This document shows positions 1 to 6,897 of a stretch of 64,000 bases of DNA, piece by piece. The notes beneath the pieces were generated by a model. That model worked only from the letters and a program-made list of their open reading frames with translations, had not been told where the DNA came from and made no database searches. Position numbers and translations under genes: made by a program. Numbering within the stretch: the first letter of the stretch is position 1; each line of letters begins with the position of its first letter. The DNA is from Desulfovibrionales bacterium (GTDB lineage Bacteria; Desulfobacterota; Desulfovibrionia; Desulfovibrionales; Desulfomicrobiaceae): contig JAAYCS010000155.1 of NCBI GenBank assembly GCA_012729655.1, forward strand, positions 1 through 64,000, in the 5' to 3' direction.

Positions 1-2
1 TC

Positions 3-152
3 ACCACCAAGAAGGAAAAAGGGACGGGCCTGGGCATGTCCATCACCTACGGCATTGTCAAACGCCTGGGTGGTGACATTCAGGTCAAAAGCAAACTTGG
101 CGAAGGGACCACGATCACCATCATGCTCCCCAAAAAGCCAGTGGAAGGATAG
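3..152 (+). CDS. Histidine kinase, C-terminal fragment (cut by window start)
   Basis: The frame opening the window encodes the end of a GHKL (HATPase_c) ATP-binding domain. TTKKEKGTGLG is the N-box-distal G2 region, followed by SITYGIVKRLGGDI and the closing GEGTTITIMLP strand typical of sensor kinase C-termini. The stop is TAG at 150-152. The next gene, a receiver protein, begins 5 bases later, so this kinase probably heads or belongs to the two-component array that follows and may phosphorylate one or more of its receivers (inference). Its sensor and dimerisation domains lie outside the window. Confidence 0.85.
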   Translation, partial: TTKKEKGTGLGMSITYGIVKRLGGDIQVKSKLGEGTTITIMLPKKPVEG

Positions 153-157
153 ACATT

Positions 158-550
158 ATGGACATGAGCACGTGGAACATCCTGCTGGTGGACGACGAGG
201 TCGAATTCATCACTACCCTGGCCGAGCGTCTGGAACTGCGCGGCATCAACGCCAGGGGCACCCATGACGGAGAATCGGCCCTCAAGGAAGTGGCTGTGAA
301 CGAACCCCAGGTCATCGTTCTGGACGTGATGATGCCGGGCATGAAGGGACTCGAAGTCCTGCAACGGGTCAAGGAAGCCCACCCCAAGGTGCAGGTCGTC
401 CTCCTCACCGGCCAGGGCAAGACCAGGGACGGCATCGAAGGCATGCAGCATGGCGCGTTTGCCTATCTGATGAAGCCCCTTGACCTGGAAGAACTCATTC
501 ATACCCTGAAGGACGCCCTCCAGTCCGGACGAGGAAACCGCCATGACTGA
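158..550 (+). CDS. Single-domain response regulator
   Basis: A 130-residue protein consisting of one CheY-like receiver domain. The acidic pair is D12-D13, the phosphoacceptor is D56 in VIVLDVMMPG, the switch Thr is T84 and the conserved Lys is K106 in YLMKP. There is no output domain, so it must act by phosphotransfer or protein contact. It lies 5 bp after the partial kinase and overlaps the next gene by 8 bp, indicating translational coupling. Its N-terminal half closely resembles the receiver at 1177, suggesting local duplication. The RBS is poor, but ATG 158 fits the domain start. Confidence 0.9.
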   Translation: MDMSTWNILLVDDEVEFITTLAERLELRGINARGTHDGESALKEVAVNEPQVIVLDVMMPGMKGLEVLQRVKEAHPKVQVVLLTGQGKTRDGIEGMQHGAFAYLMKPLDLEELIHTLKDALQSGRGNRHD

Positions 551-1169
551 TATCGCGGGCGAAGCCAGATTTATGGGTGCGGTCACGGCCCTGACCATGC
601 ATGAAATGCAGAACATCCTGGCCATCATCCGGGAATCGGCCGGACTCATGGGCGACATCCTGAAGGTCAATGCCAGGGTGGACTTCAAGCATCGGCCAAA
701 CATGGAGCGCACCCTTGAACACATCACGACCCATGTGGAGCGCGGCAAGGGGCTGTTGGAGGCCACCAGCCGGCTGGCCCACTCCCCGGACGACGACATG
801 CTGGACAGTTGCGACCTGGCAGTCCATGCCCGGGTGGTGGCCCTCCTGTCCGAACGGCTGGTCCGCCTCAAGGGAGCGTCCGTGAACTTCACCCCTGTTC
901 CCGCACCCCTGCCCGTGGCAGTGGGTGCCCTGCGCGTGCTCATGATCGGCTACCAGTCCGTGCAATGGGCCGTGGGATCAGGCACAAAGGATGGGCACGT
1001 CAAGGTGGAACTGGAGCCAGGCCAGGACTTCCACATCATGACCGTGGTCCCTCCCCAAGGAGTCACTCCCGATGCCAAGGCACTGGACTGCATCCGCAAA
1101 CTCCTCGATGATGGCCGCCTGGAATGGGACGGAAGAATGCTGCGCATCTTTTTCCCGGTGCGGAAGTAA
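543..1169 (+). CDS. Degenerate histidine-kinase-like protein
   Basis: A 208-residue protein that starts within the stop region of the preceding receiver gene (8-bp overlap). An early helix carries ALTMHEMQNILAIIRE, which resembles a DHp H-box (H-E-x-x-N) with H20 as possible phosphosite. The remaining 150 residues have the size of a reduced GHKL domain but show no recognisable N, G1 or G2 boxes. The segment ending in LRIFFPVRK resembles the last strand of such a domain. It may be a histidine phosphotransferase or a catalytically dead kinase relaying phosphate between the neighbouring receivers (inference). No signal peptide or membrane span is seen, so it is presumably cytoplasmic. Confidence 0.7.
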   Translation: MTDIAGEARFMGAVTALTMHEMQNILAIIRESAGLMGDILKVNARVDFKHRPNMERTLEHITTHVERGKGLLEATSRLAHSPDDDMLDSCDLAVHARVVALLSERLVRLKGASVNFTPVPAPLPVAVGALRVLMIGYQSVQWAVGSGTKDGHVKVELEPGQDFHIMTVVPPQGVTPDAKALDCIRKLLDDGRLEWDGRMLRIFFPVRK

Positions 1170-1176
1170 GGGTGTC

Positions 1177-1557
1177 ATGGACGCCATCAATGTTCTCCTG
1201 ATCGACGACGAAGAGGCCTTCGTCACCACCTTGCAGGAAAGACTTGAACTGCGGGGACTCAATGCTCGGGTGGCCCTTGACGGCAGGACCGGTCTGCAGA
1301 TGATCGAAGCCGATCCCCCGGACGTGGTTGTCCTGGATCTGCGCATGCCGGGCATAAGCGGCACCGATGTCCTGCGGCGGATCCGCGCCCAGTGGCCCGG
1401 CATGCCCGTCATCATGCTCAGCGGGCATGGGTCTGACCAGGACTTCGAGTCTTGCATGAACCTGGGAGCATCTGTCTATCACAAAAAACCGCTGGACATT
1501 GCCGTCCTGCTGGAAAGCATCCTGTCCGTGGTTCAGGGCCCGGTTCCAACCCTCTGA
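1177..1557 (+). CDS. Single-domain response regulator
   Basis: A 126-residue CheY-like receiver with acidic pair D10-D11, phosphoacceptor D54 in VVVLDLRMPG, switch S/T region MLSGHG and conserved Lys in HKKPLD. ATG 1177 is chosen because the receiver fold starts immediately and AAGGG precedes it; longer in-frame starts would run back inside the upstream gene. It is highly similar to the receiver at 158 (shared ERLELRG and INA/LNAR stretch), so the two look like tandem paralogues. The next gene starts 7 bp downstream. Confidence 0.9.
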   Translation: MDAINVLLIDDEEAFVTTLQERLELRGLNARVALDGRTGLQMIEADPPDVVVLDLRMPGISGTDVLRRIRAQWPGMPVIMLSGHGSDQDFESCMNLGASVYHKKPLDIAVLLESILSVVQGPVPTL

Positions 1558-1564
1558 GGTTCCC

Positions 1565-2704
1565 ATGGTCAATGTCCTAGTCGTTGATGACGAGCGGGAT
1601 TTCGCCGACATTCTGTCCCAGCGACTCCAGGCGCGCGGCCTTGATGTGCGTGTCGCCTACAGTGGGCAGGAAGCCCTGGATCAGACACGGCACATTCCGC
1701 CCGACGTGGTTGTTCTGGATGTGACCATGCCTGGCATAAGCGGACTGGACACCCTGGAGGAATTGAAGAGGATCAGCCCCCGCACCGAGATCATCCTGCT
1801 CACGGCTGATTCCACCGTAGGTACGGCCGTGAGCGGCATGAAGCTTGGCGCCGGAGACTACCTGATCAAACCGGCCGATATCGACACCCTGGTCGCGGCC
1901 ATTGGCGAGGCCGAGACACGTCGCATGGATGGATTGTCCCGGCAGCGCATGGCCGAAACCGCCAAGCTGGCCGCCCTGGGCGAACTGGCCACGGGTGTGG
2001 CCCATGAAATCAACAATCCCCTGCATGTCATGGTCAACGAGGTGGGCTGGATCGGAGAGCTTCTGGAAGAAGCCGGGATCGAAAAAAAACTGGGTGAGGA
2101 AATCCGTCAAGCCCTCCATCTGATCCGCCATCAGGCCCAACGCTGCAAGGCCATCACCTCGAAGCTGCTGACCTTGCGCCCGGTCCGGAATTCGCGGGCG
2201 TCCCTGACCACGCTCCCGTCGCTGGTCAGAGTCATCCTGGACCGGCGCAGGGACAGAATTGACGGTCTGGGGGTCACCACCCATGAGGCGTGGGGATCAG
2301 ATCTGGGCCACGTTCCGGTCCCCGAGTCGGAATGGGAGCAGATCCTGGCCAACGTCATTGACAACGCCCTGGATGCCATGGAGCAGGGAGGGGGAAACCT
2401 GCGCCTGCTCGGAGAGACCCAGGGACACGAATTGGTTGTGTCTGTCGGGGATTCGGGCTGTGGCATCGAAGCCCATCTGCTGACACGAATTTTTGAGCCC
2501 TTTTTCTCCACCAAGGACGTGGGCAAGGGCATCGGATTGGGGCTGGCAATCTGCCACAGCATCATCGAGTCCATGGGAGGAACCATTTCCGTGCGCAGCT
2601 CGCCCGGAAACGGTTCGACCTTCACCATACGGGTGCCCGTGGCCATGCATGCGCAAAACGAACACACCAGGCCGGAACATCCGGCGTCTTCCAAGGAGGA
2701 GTGA
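1565..2704 (+). CDS. Receiver-histidine kinase hybrid
   Basis: A 379-residue soluble protein. Residues 1-118 are a receiver (D8-D9, phosphoacceptor D52, K102). Residues 130-200 are a HisKA dimerisation helix pair with H147 in GVAHEINNPL. Residues 240-365 are HATPase_c with N-box NVIDNALDAM, DSGCGI, and GKGIGLGLAI. There is no membrane segment. The receiver at the N-terminus makes this a kinase whose input is another kinase's phosphoryl group, the usual middle step of a branched phosphorelay. ATG 1565 has GAGG five bases upstream. The stop overlaps the RBS region of the following receiver gene, so the two are coupled. Confidence 0.92.
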   Translation: MVNVLVVDDERDFADILSQRLQARGLDVRVAYSGQEALDQTRHIPPDVVVLDVTMPGISGLDTLEELKRISPRTEIILLTADSTVGTAVSGMKLGAGDYLIKPADIDTLVAAIGEAETRRMDGLSRQRMAETAKLAALGELATGVAHEINNPLHVMVNEVGWIGELLEEAGIEKKLGEEIRQALHLIRHQAQRCKAITSKLLTLRPVRNSRASLTTLPSLVRVILDRRRDRIDGLGVTTHEAWGSDLGHVPVPESEWEQILANVIDNALDAMEQGGGNLRLLGETQGHELVVSVGDSGCGIEAHLLTRIFEPFFSTKDVGKGIGLGLAICHSIIESMGGTISVRSSPGNGSTFTIRVPVAMHAQNEHTRPEHPASSKEE

Positions 2705-2706
2705 AC

Positions 2707-3126
2707 ATGAACAAGATGAAGCTGCTGATCGTGGACGATGAGAAGGATCTGTGTCGTATTCTCGCGGACCGCTTGAATATTTTGTACGGCATCACCCCGG
2801 ACATGGCCCACACGGGCGATGATGCCCTGGAGATGGTGAAGAAGAAAAACTACGATGTCGTGGTCCTGGACATCGAAATGCCCGGCATCGACGGCATCGA
2901 AACCCTGAAGCGAATCAAGGAGATCAACCCCAAGATCCAGGTCGTGCTCTTCACCGGACACGGCAGCGACGAAACTCGCCGCATGGGTGAAGTCCTGGGC
3001 GCATTCAGCTACGTGGACAAGATCGACGGCCTGCCCAAACTGGCCCCCATGATCGAAGGCGCCTTCCGCCTGCGCAAGGTGCTGGAAGACACCTACGCCG
3101 ACGCGGCCCTGAACGAGTACAATTGA
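2707..3126 (+). CDS. Single-domain response regulator
   Basis: A 139-residue receiver with acidic pair D10-D11, phosphoacceptor D55 in VVVLDIEMPG, Thr in LFTGHG and a Lys in YVDKID rather than the usual YLxKP. ATG 2707 is preferred to the overlapping GTG 2701 because AAGGAGG sits six bases upstream of it. The gene starts 2 bp after the hybrid kinase and is the last of the array. A short C-terminal tail (EDTYADAALNEYN) follows the receiver fold and has no recognised function. Confidence 0.9.
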   Translation: MNKMKLLIVDDEKDLCRILADRLNILYGITPDMAHTGDDALEMVKKKNYDVVVLDIEMPGIDGIETLKRIKEINPKIQVVLFTGHGSDETRRMGEVLGAFSYVDKIDGLPKLAPMIEGAFRLRKVLEDTYADAALNEYN

Positions 3127-3205
3127 GGTTTTGCGGCAATGTACAAAAATAAGGGGACAGTCCGGCAGGATGGTTCCCTTTTTCCTGCAATGTTCGCGTT
3201 GCCTC

Positions 3206-3237
3206 GAAGTCATCCCCGCGAAGGCGGGAATGACTTC
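3206..3237. repeat. REP-like palindrome or bidirectional terminator
   Basis: Two 14-nt arms (3206-3219 and 3224-3237) can form a stem with one mismatch around a GAAG loop. The core, CATCCCCGCGAAGGCGGGAATG, is of the kind found as scattered extragenic palindromes in many proteobacteria. It lies in the 232-bp gap between two convergent operons, where it could also stop transcription from both sides, although it lacks a T-run. A nearby AAGGGGACAGTCC stretch at about 3152 also resembles dispersed extragenic repeat sequence. Confidence 0.5.
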
Positions 3238-3358
3238 GGGCAGTGCGTGGGCAGTGTGGGCTTGTGATCTCAACTCCATGCCTGCCCAGTGCGGTGTGGC
3301 TGACTTGAACCTGTCGGAATGAACGCCCCCCAGGCACTGAATTCCGTCTGCCTGTGGC

Positions 3359-3718
3359 CTAACCCTGACCCAGCAGCAGGCAAAGCCTGTCCATGGTTTT
3401 GATCCCGCTTTCGCGTCCGGGGTGTTCCGGCACTGAGCAGAGTACGCCCAGGCCCTCGCTGTCCTCGTGGAATGTCTCCTCGTCCATATCCGTGACGACC
3501 ACCGTGTTGAGCATGGCGTTGACGCGCAGAAGATCCATCAGGAAGGACTTGTAATCCAATCCCGGCGTCATGGCGTCGACCACGACGAGCTTCCAGGGCC
3601 TGCTTCCCGCCCGGCTCAGGACTCCGCCTGCGTCGGCGGTCCACTCGACGTCGGCTCCCAGGCCCTGCGCAAAATCCAGCAGGGCTTCCTTCCGGCCGGT
3701 GACAATGACCACCTCCAT
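3359..3718 (-). CDS. Degenerate (pseudo-)receiver domain protein
   Basis: A 119-residue protein with the hydrophobic strand pattern of a receiver: MEVVIVTGR at beta1, KLVVVDAMTPG at beta3 and NTVVVTDMD at beta4. It lacks the acidic pair after beta1 (TGR instead of DD) and the Lys near the end. D48 at the phosphosite position remains, but magnesium-dependent phosphorylation looks unlikely. It is the last gene of the ORP-like operon, 72 bp after the NifX-fold gene. A protein-interaction or sequestering role in that complex is possible (inference). It could also be a divergent stand-alone domain unrelated to phosphotransfer. Confidence 0.7.
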   Translation of the reverse strand: MEVVIVTGRKEALLDFAQGLGADVEWTADAGGVLSRAGSRPWKLVVVDAMTPGLDYKSFLMDLLRVNAMLNTVVVTDMDEETFHEDSEGLGVLCSVPEHPGRESGIKTMDRLCLLLGQG

Positions 3719-3790
3719 GTCTCCTCCTCGGTTGTGTGCGTGAAAAGGCCGGGTCCGCCGCGCACTGACGAACCAGGCCAGGGAGGATGG

Positions 3791-4168
3791 CTAGTGCCCG
3801 CCGCCGCAGGTGTATTCCTGGGTGAAGCGGACCAGTGCCCCTTTCAGCAGGGCCTCGACAGCCGTGCCCACATTGGGGGCGCCGGCGCCATAGAAGACGT
3901 CGATGCCCACCTGATTGAAGCCCATCAGCGGCCGCATGCCCATGCCGCCGGCGATGAGCAGGTTGACGCCGTTCTGGGCCAGGTGTTGGACCGGGGCCAT
4001 GCAGCCGCCCTGCTGGTGGGGCACGTTGGGCAGGGTGCTGACCTGGGACACTGACCCGTTCTCCACGTCGATGATGGTGTACAGGTCGCAGTGCCCGAAA
4101 TGGGCGCCGACTTCCGCTTCAAGTCCGCCAGGCAGGGCCGAGGGGACGGCGATTCTGAACTTTTCCAT
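3791..4168 (-). CDS. NifX/NafY-fold (Fe-Mo cofactor binding-like) protein of ORP cluster
   Basis: A 125-residue protein of the dinitrogenase iron-molybdenum cofactor family: RIAVPSALPG at the start, VGAHFGHCDLYTIID, and a glycine-rich LLIAGGMGMRPLMGF core. The C-terminus ends CGGGH, with further Cys in HFGHC and QGGCM that could help hold a metal cluster. ATG 4168 is used because GGAGATC precedes it; the open frame continues upstream into the neighbouring gene. In Desulfovibrio the family member ORP binds a Mo-Cu sulfide cluster and is encoded with paired MinD ATPases (established for the family). No nif structural genes are present here. Confidence 0.85.
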   Translation of the reverse strand: MEKFRIAVPSALPGGLEAEVGAHFGHCDLYTIIDVENGSVSQVSTLPNVPHQQGGCMAPVQHLAQNGVNLLIAGGMGMRPLMGFNQVGIDVFYGAGAPNVGTAVEALLKGALVRFTQEYTCGGGH

Positions 4169-4196
4169 GATGCTTCGATCTCCTTGTACGAAACGC

Positions 4197-5069
4197 TTAT
4201 GATTGCAAAAGATCCATAATCCTGTGCCACGCATCCCGAATGTTCCGGGCGATCTCGCTATCGGGGCCCTCGGTGACCGCCTGCCGGCGGACCATGGCCT
4301 CGGTGACCGCCGTGTCGTGGGGCAGACGGGCCAGCAGGACATAACCCTTTTCGGCGCACATGGCATCTATTCGACCTGTATGCTCGGGATTGAGGTCGTG
4401 CTTGTTGACGATGACCGCGACCCTGGTGCGGAAATGCTCGCACAGGCTGGCGACCCGCTCCAGGTCGTGCACCCCTGAGGGCGTCGGCTCCGTGACGACC
4501 ACGGCCAGGTCCGTCTGCGAGAGGGAGGCGATGACCGGGCAGCCGATGCCCGGTGCGCCGTCGCAGAGGATCAGACCCAGGCCGCGCTCCTCGGCCAGGG
4601 CGCGGGCCTCCTTCTTGAGGCGGGAAACCAGAAGCCCCGAGTTCTCCTGCCCCGCGAAGAGTTGGGCGTGGACCATGGGCCCGAAGCGGGTGTCGCTCAG
4701 GTAACGCTGCCCACAGTGCCGATCCGGGAAGTCGATGGCCTGCTCCGGACAAAAGGCCACACAGACCTTGCAGCCCTCGCAGCGCAGGGGGGCGACGCGG
4801 TAGACGTCCCCGTCCGGCTCGATGGCTTCGTACCGGCACATGGAGGCGCACAGGCCGCAGGCCGTGCATCTGTCGGAGTTGATGACCGCCTCGTGACCGG
4901 AAATGAAGGCCTCTTCCCGGACCACGGACGGGTCCAGCAGCAGATGCAGGTCGGGGGCGTCCACATCCAGATCGCAGATGACCCTGTTTGCGGCCAGATG
5001 GGCGAAGGCCGCGGTGATGGACGTCTTGCCCGTGCCGCCCTTGCCGCTGATGACGACGATCTCACGCAT
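4197..5069 (-). CDS. MinD/Mrp-type ATPase with inserted 2[4Fe-4S] ferredoxin domain (ORP cluster)
   Basis: A 290-residue P-loop ATPase. The deviant Walker A motif SGKGGTGKT occupies residues 8-16. Around residues 68-110 sits a ferredoxin-like insertion with CTACGLCASMC and CEGCKVCVAFC, enough for two [4Fe-4S] clusters. The MinD fold then resumes (DGAPGIGCPVIASL, TEPTPSGVHDLERV). This layout is characteristic of the ATPases encoded beside orange-protein genes in Desulfovibrio. It overlaps its paralogue by 8 bp, and the pair probably form a heterodimer (inference). It lies 28 bp before the NifX-fold gene. Confidence 0.9.
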   Translation of the reverse strand: MREIVVISGKGGTGKTSITAAFAHLAANRVICDLDVDAPDLHLLLDPSVVREEAFISGHEAVINSDRCTACGLCASMCRYEAIEPDGDVYRVAPLRCEGCKVCVAFCPEQAIDFPDRHCGQRYLSDTRFGPMVHAQLFAGQENSGLLVSRLKKEARALAEERGLGLILCDGAPGIGCPVIASLSQTDLAVVVTEPTPSGVHDLERVASLCEHFRTRVAVIVNKHDLNPEHTGRIDAMCAEKGYVLLARLPHDTAVTEAMVRRQAVTEGPDSEIARNIRDAWHRIMDLLQS

Positions 5070-5931
5070 GCTCGTCCTCCTTGCCCATGGCCATCAGCTT
5101 CGCGGCCAGGCCGGCAAACAGCTGACCAAGACCTCGATCCATCTCGGCCAGCACGAGACCCCTGGAATAGTGTTCGGCGATGTCCCGGCGGTAGGGGATC
5201 TCGGCCAGGATGGGTAGCCCGTGGGCCGCGCAGAATCCGTAGACCCGGTCGTCGCCCAGGCCGGCTCGATTGAGGACCACGGCCATGGGTGTGCCGAAGG
5301 GCTCGAAGGCCTCCCAGGCGAGCTTGAAATCGTGGAACCCGAAGGGGGTGGGCTCGGTCACGAGGACGATGACGTCGCTGTCGGTCACTGCGCTCATGGC
5401 CGGGCAGCTCACGCCGGGAGGCGCGTCGACGAGCACGTCTAGACCCTTCTCCCTGCTCTCGGCCCGCATGTGCGCACGCACGACGCGCATGAGCGGGGGG
5501 CTCATGGCCTCGCCCACGCGCAGCCGCCCGGTCATGCAGGGAATCCGCCCGCGCGAGACGCCGGACTCCATGACGCCGAGTTCGCGCGTGGCCGTGCCGA
5601 TGGCCCCTTCGGGGCAGATGGCCATGCACCCGCCGCACCCGTGGCACATCTCGGGAAAGGTCATGATGGCCTTGCCCATGACAGCGATGGCCTTGAACTG
5701 GCACAGCTCCGCGCACTTGCGGCAGAAGGTGCATTTGGACTCGTCCACGTCGGGAACCTCGAGGGTCACGACCTCGGTCCTCGACACGTCGGGCTTCAGG
5801 AACAGGTGCAGGTTCGGCTCCTCCACATCCAGGTCCACGGCCATCAGAGGTCTGGGCCAGGCCACCGCGAGGGACGCGGTGACCGTGGTCTTGCCCGTGC
5901 CGCCCTTGCCGCTGGCAACGGATACGATCAT
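5062..5931 (-). CDS. MinD/Mrp-type ATPase with inserted 2[4Fe-4S] ferredoxin domain (ORP cluster, paralogue)
   Basis: A 289-residue paralogue of the downstream ATPase. Walker A is SGKGGTGKT at residues 7-15, the ferredoxin insertion carries CTFCRKCAELC and CHGCGGCMAIC, and the MinD switch region reads DAPPGVSCPAMSAV. It starts 8 bp after the DUF134-NifX fusion gene and overlaps the next ATPase gene by 8 bp. By analogy with the Desulfovibrio ORP complex the pair may act in metal-cluster handling or cell-division-related positioning; the sequence itself does not show which. Confidence 0.9.
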   Translation of the reverse strand: MIVSVASGKGGTGKTTVTASLAVAWPRPLMAVDLDVEEPNLHLFLKPDVSRTEVVTLEVPDVDESKCTFCRKCAELCQFKAIAVMGKAIMTFPEMCHGCGGCMAICPEGAIGTATRELGVMESGVSRGRIPCMTGRLRVGEAMSPPLMRVVRAHMRAESREKGLDVLVDAPPGVSCPAMSAVTDSDVIVLVTEPTPFGFHDFKLAWEAFEPFGTPMAVVLNRAGLGDDRVYGFCAAHGLPILAEIPYRRDIAEHYSRGLVLAEMDRGLGQLFAGLAAKLMAMGKEDEHA

Positions 5932-5939
5932 GGCATCAC

Positions 5940-6632
5940 CTATCTGTTGGGGGCGTCGGTGTACTCGACCTTGCCCGCCTTGAAAGCCTCCACCGCCTGG
6001 GCCACGGTCATCCCGCCCATGTTGTGGCCGATCTTCACCCCACCGCCCTTGAGGGCCGCGAAGGCCTTGGGGCCAACGCTGCCGGTCAGCAGCACCGAGG
6101 CCCCGGCGTTGATGATGTTCTCGGCCGCCTGGATGCCTGCCCCGTGGGACAGGGCCTGGGAACCGCCGTTGTCGACATAGGTCGAGGCCATGGTGTCGAG
6201 GTCCACGACGATGAAGCCGGCGGCGCGGCCGAAACGGGGATCCACGCGGTCCGTCATGTTCGGGCCCTCGCTGGTGATGGCGATCTTGGTCATACTAAGC
6301 TCCTTGCTGCGGGCCGCGGAACGGTCCGGATATTGGTGCATGCACGGCGTCTGGGCATCGTGGGCGATGTACAGAGCCAACCCGTCCACGAGAGACCGCG
6401 CCACGGCCCGGCGGGCGTCGCCGAGAATGCGGCCGAAGGTGTGCCGGGACACATGCATGCGGGCGGCCCCCTCTGCGGCGGTCAGGCCGTGATAGTCGGC
6501 CAGGCGCAGGGCCTCGAACCCGTCCATGGTCATGTAGACCTCGGCCAGTTCCTGCAGGGGAATGCCCTGGGGCTTGAAAAAGCGCGCCCTGGGGCATCCT
6601 TCGATCCGGCGGCATTTCCTGGGTCTCGGCAC
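5940..6632 (-). CDS. DUF134 helix-turn-helix / NifX-fold fusion protein
   Basis: About 230 residues from a GTG start with AGGAGGAGG just upstream; the start gives the family N-terminus VPRPRKCRRIEG. Residues 1-105 are DUF134, a predicted DNA-binding domain (FFKPQGIPLQELAEV, HVSRHTFGRILGDAR). After a linker, residues 114-230 are a NifX/ORP domain (DPRFGRAAGFIVVD, LLTGSVGPKAFAAL, GGGVKIG). The fusion would tie DNA binding directly to a metal-cluster domain. An internal ATG at 6293 with AAGGAG six bases upstream could also give the NifX domain alone. An inverted repeat at 6647-6658 precedes the gene. Confidence 0.85.
   Translation of the reverse strand: MPRPRKCRRIEGCPRARFFKPQGIPLQELAEVYMTMDGFEALRLADYHGLTAAEGAARMHVSRHTFGRILGDARRAVARSLVDGLALYIAHDAQTPCMHQYPDRSAARSKELSMTKIAITSEGPNMTDRVDPRFGRAAGFIVVDLDTMASTYVDNGGSQALSHGAGIQAAENIINAGASVLLTGSVGPKAFAALKGGGVKIGHNMGGMTVAQAVEAFKAGKVEYTDAPNR
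6300..6305 (-). promoter_or_regulatory. Internal Shine-Dalgarno for a separate NifX-domain product
   Basis: On the minus strand AAGGAG stands six bases before an in-frame ATG (6291-6293) that begins MTKIAITSEG, exactly the start expected of a stand-alone NifX/ORP protein. The same frame is open through the upstream DUF134 part, so two products, fused and unfused, are possible from one gene. Confidence 0.5.
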
Positions 6633-6646
6633 GCCTCCTCCTTTTT

Positions 6647-6658
6647 GCTCAAATGAGC
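6647..6658. promoter_or_regulatory. Inverted repeat before the DUF134-NifX gene
   Basis: GCTCA-AA-TGAGC, with 5-bp arms, lies 15 bp upstream of the GTG start of the fusion gene, next to the Shine-Dalgarno. DUF134 proteins carry a predicted helix-turn-helix, so this may be an autoregulatory operator (inference). A different inverted repeat stands before the other DUF134 gene. Confidence 0.35.
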
Positions 6659-6660
6659 GC

Positions 6661-6897
6661 TTATTCCTCGGATTTCCTAGTGTCAACACCCGGAGCGGGA
6701 TTTCCCGGGGCCGTCACGTCGTCCACGCACGAACCGTCCCGCCGCGTGCGCCTCAGGCCTCCTCCGCCACGGCCGCCGCTGCCTGCGCCGGCTCCGACGC
6801 CTGTCCGCTGCCCGCGGCAGCCTCCGCCGCCCTGGCCGCGACCCGCTCCGCCCTGGCCACGTCCACCTCTGCCACCTTGTCCTGATCGACCCGGCAT
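6661..6897 (-). CDS. Possible small Gly/Arg-rich protein overlapping the DUF134 gene out of frame
   Basis: A 78-codon frame that starts MPGRSGQGGRGGRGQGG and continues as a Gly-Arg-Gln-rich low-complexity protein with one early Cys. Its ATG has an ideal AAGGAGGG five bases upstream (6903-6910). It overlaps the last 145 bp of the DUF134 gene at 6753-7271 in another frame. For it: the very good ribosome site, and small Gly-rich proteins are common beside NifX/DUF134 genes. Against it: third-position GC is higher in the DUF134 frame. One of the two frames in this stretch may be non-coding. Confidence 0.4.
   Translation of the reverse strand: MPGRSGQGGRGGRGQGGAGRGQGGGGCRGQRTGVGAGAGSGGRGGGGLRRTRRDGSCVDDVTAPGNPAPGVDTRKSEE

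Noticed and set aside
4697-5734. 345-codon minus-strand frame across the two MinD-type ATPases
   Set aside because: It is an alternate frame of the ATPase genes, Arg/Gly-rich, with none of the P-loop or ferredoxin motifs that the chosen frames show.
3791-6632. Nitrogen fixation genes (NifX-type proteins)
   Set aside because: The NifX fold is shared by ORP proteins; no nifHDK, nifE/N or nifB occurs and the MinD-ferredoxin partners point to an ORP-type complex.
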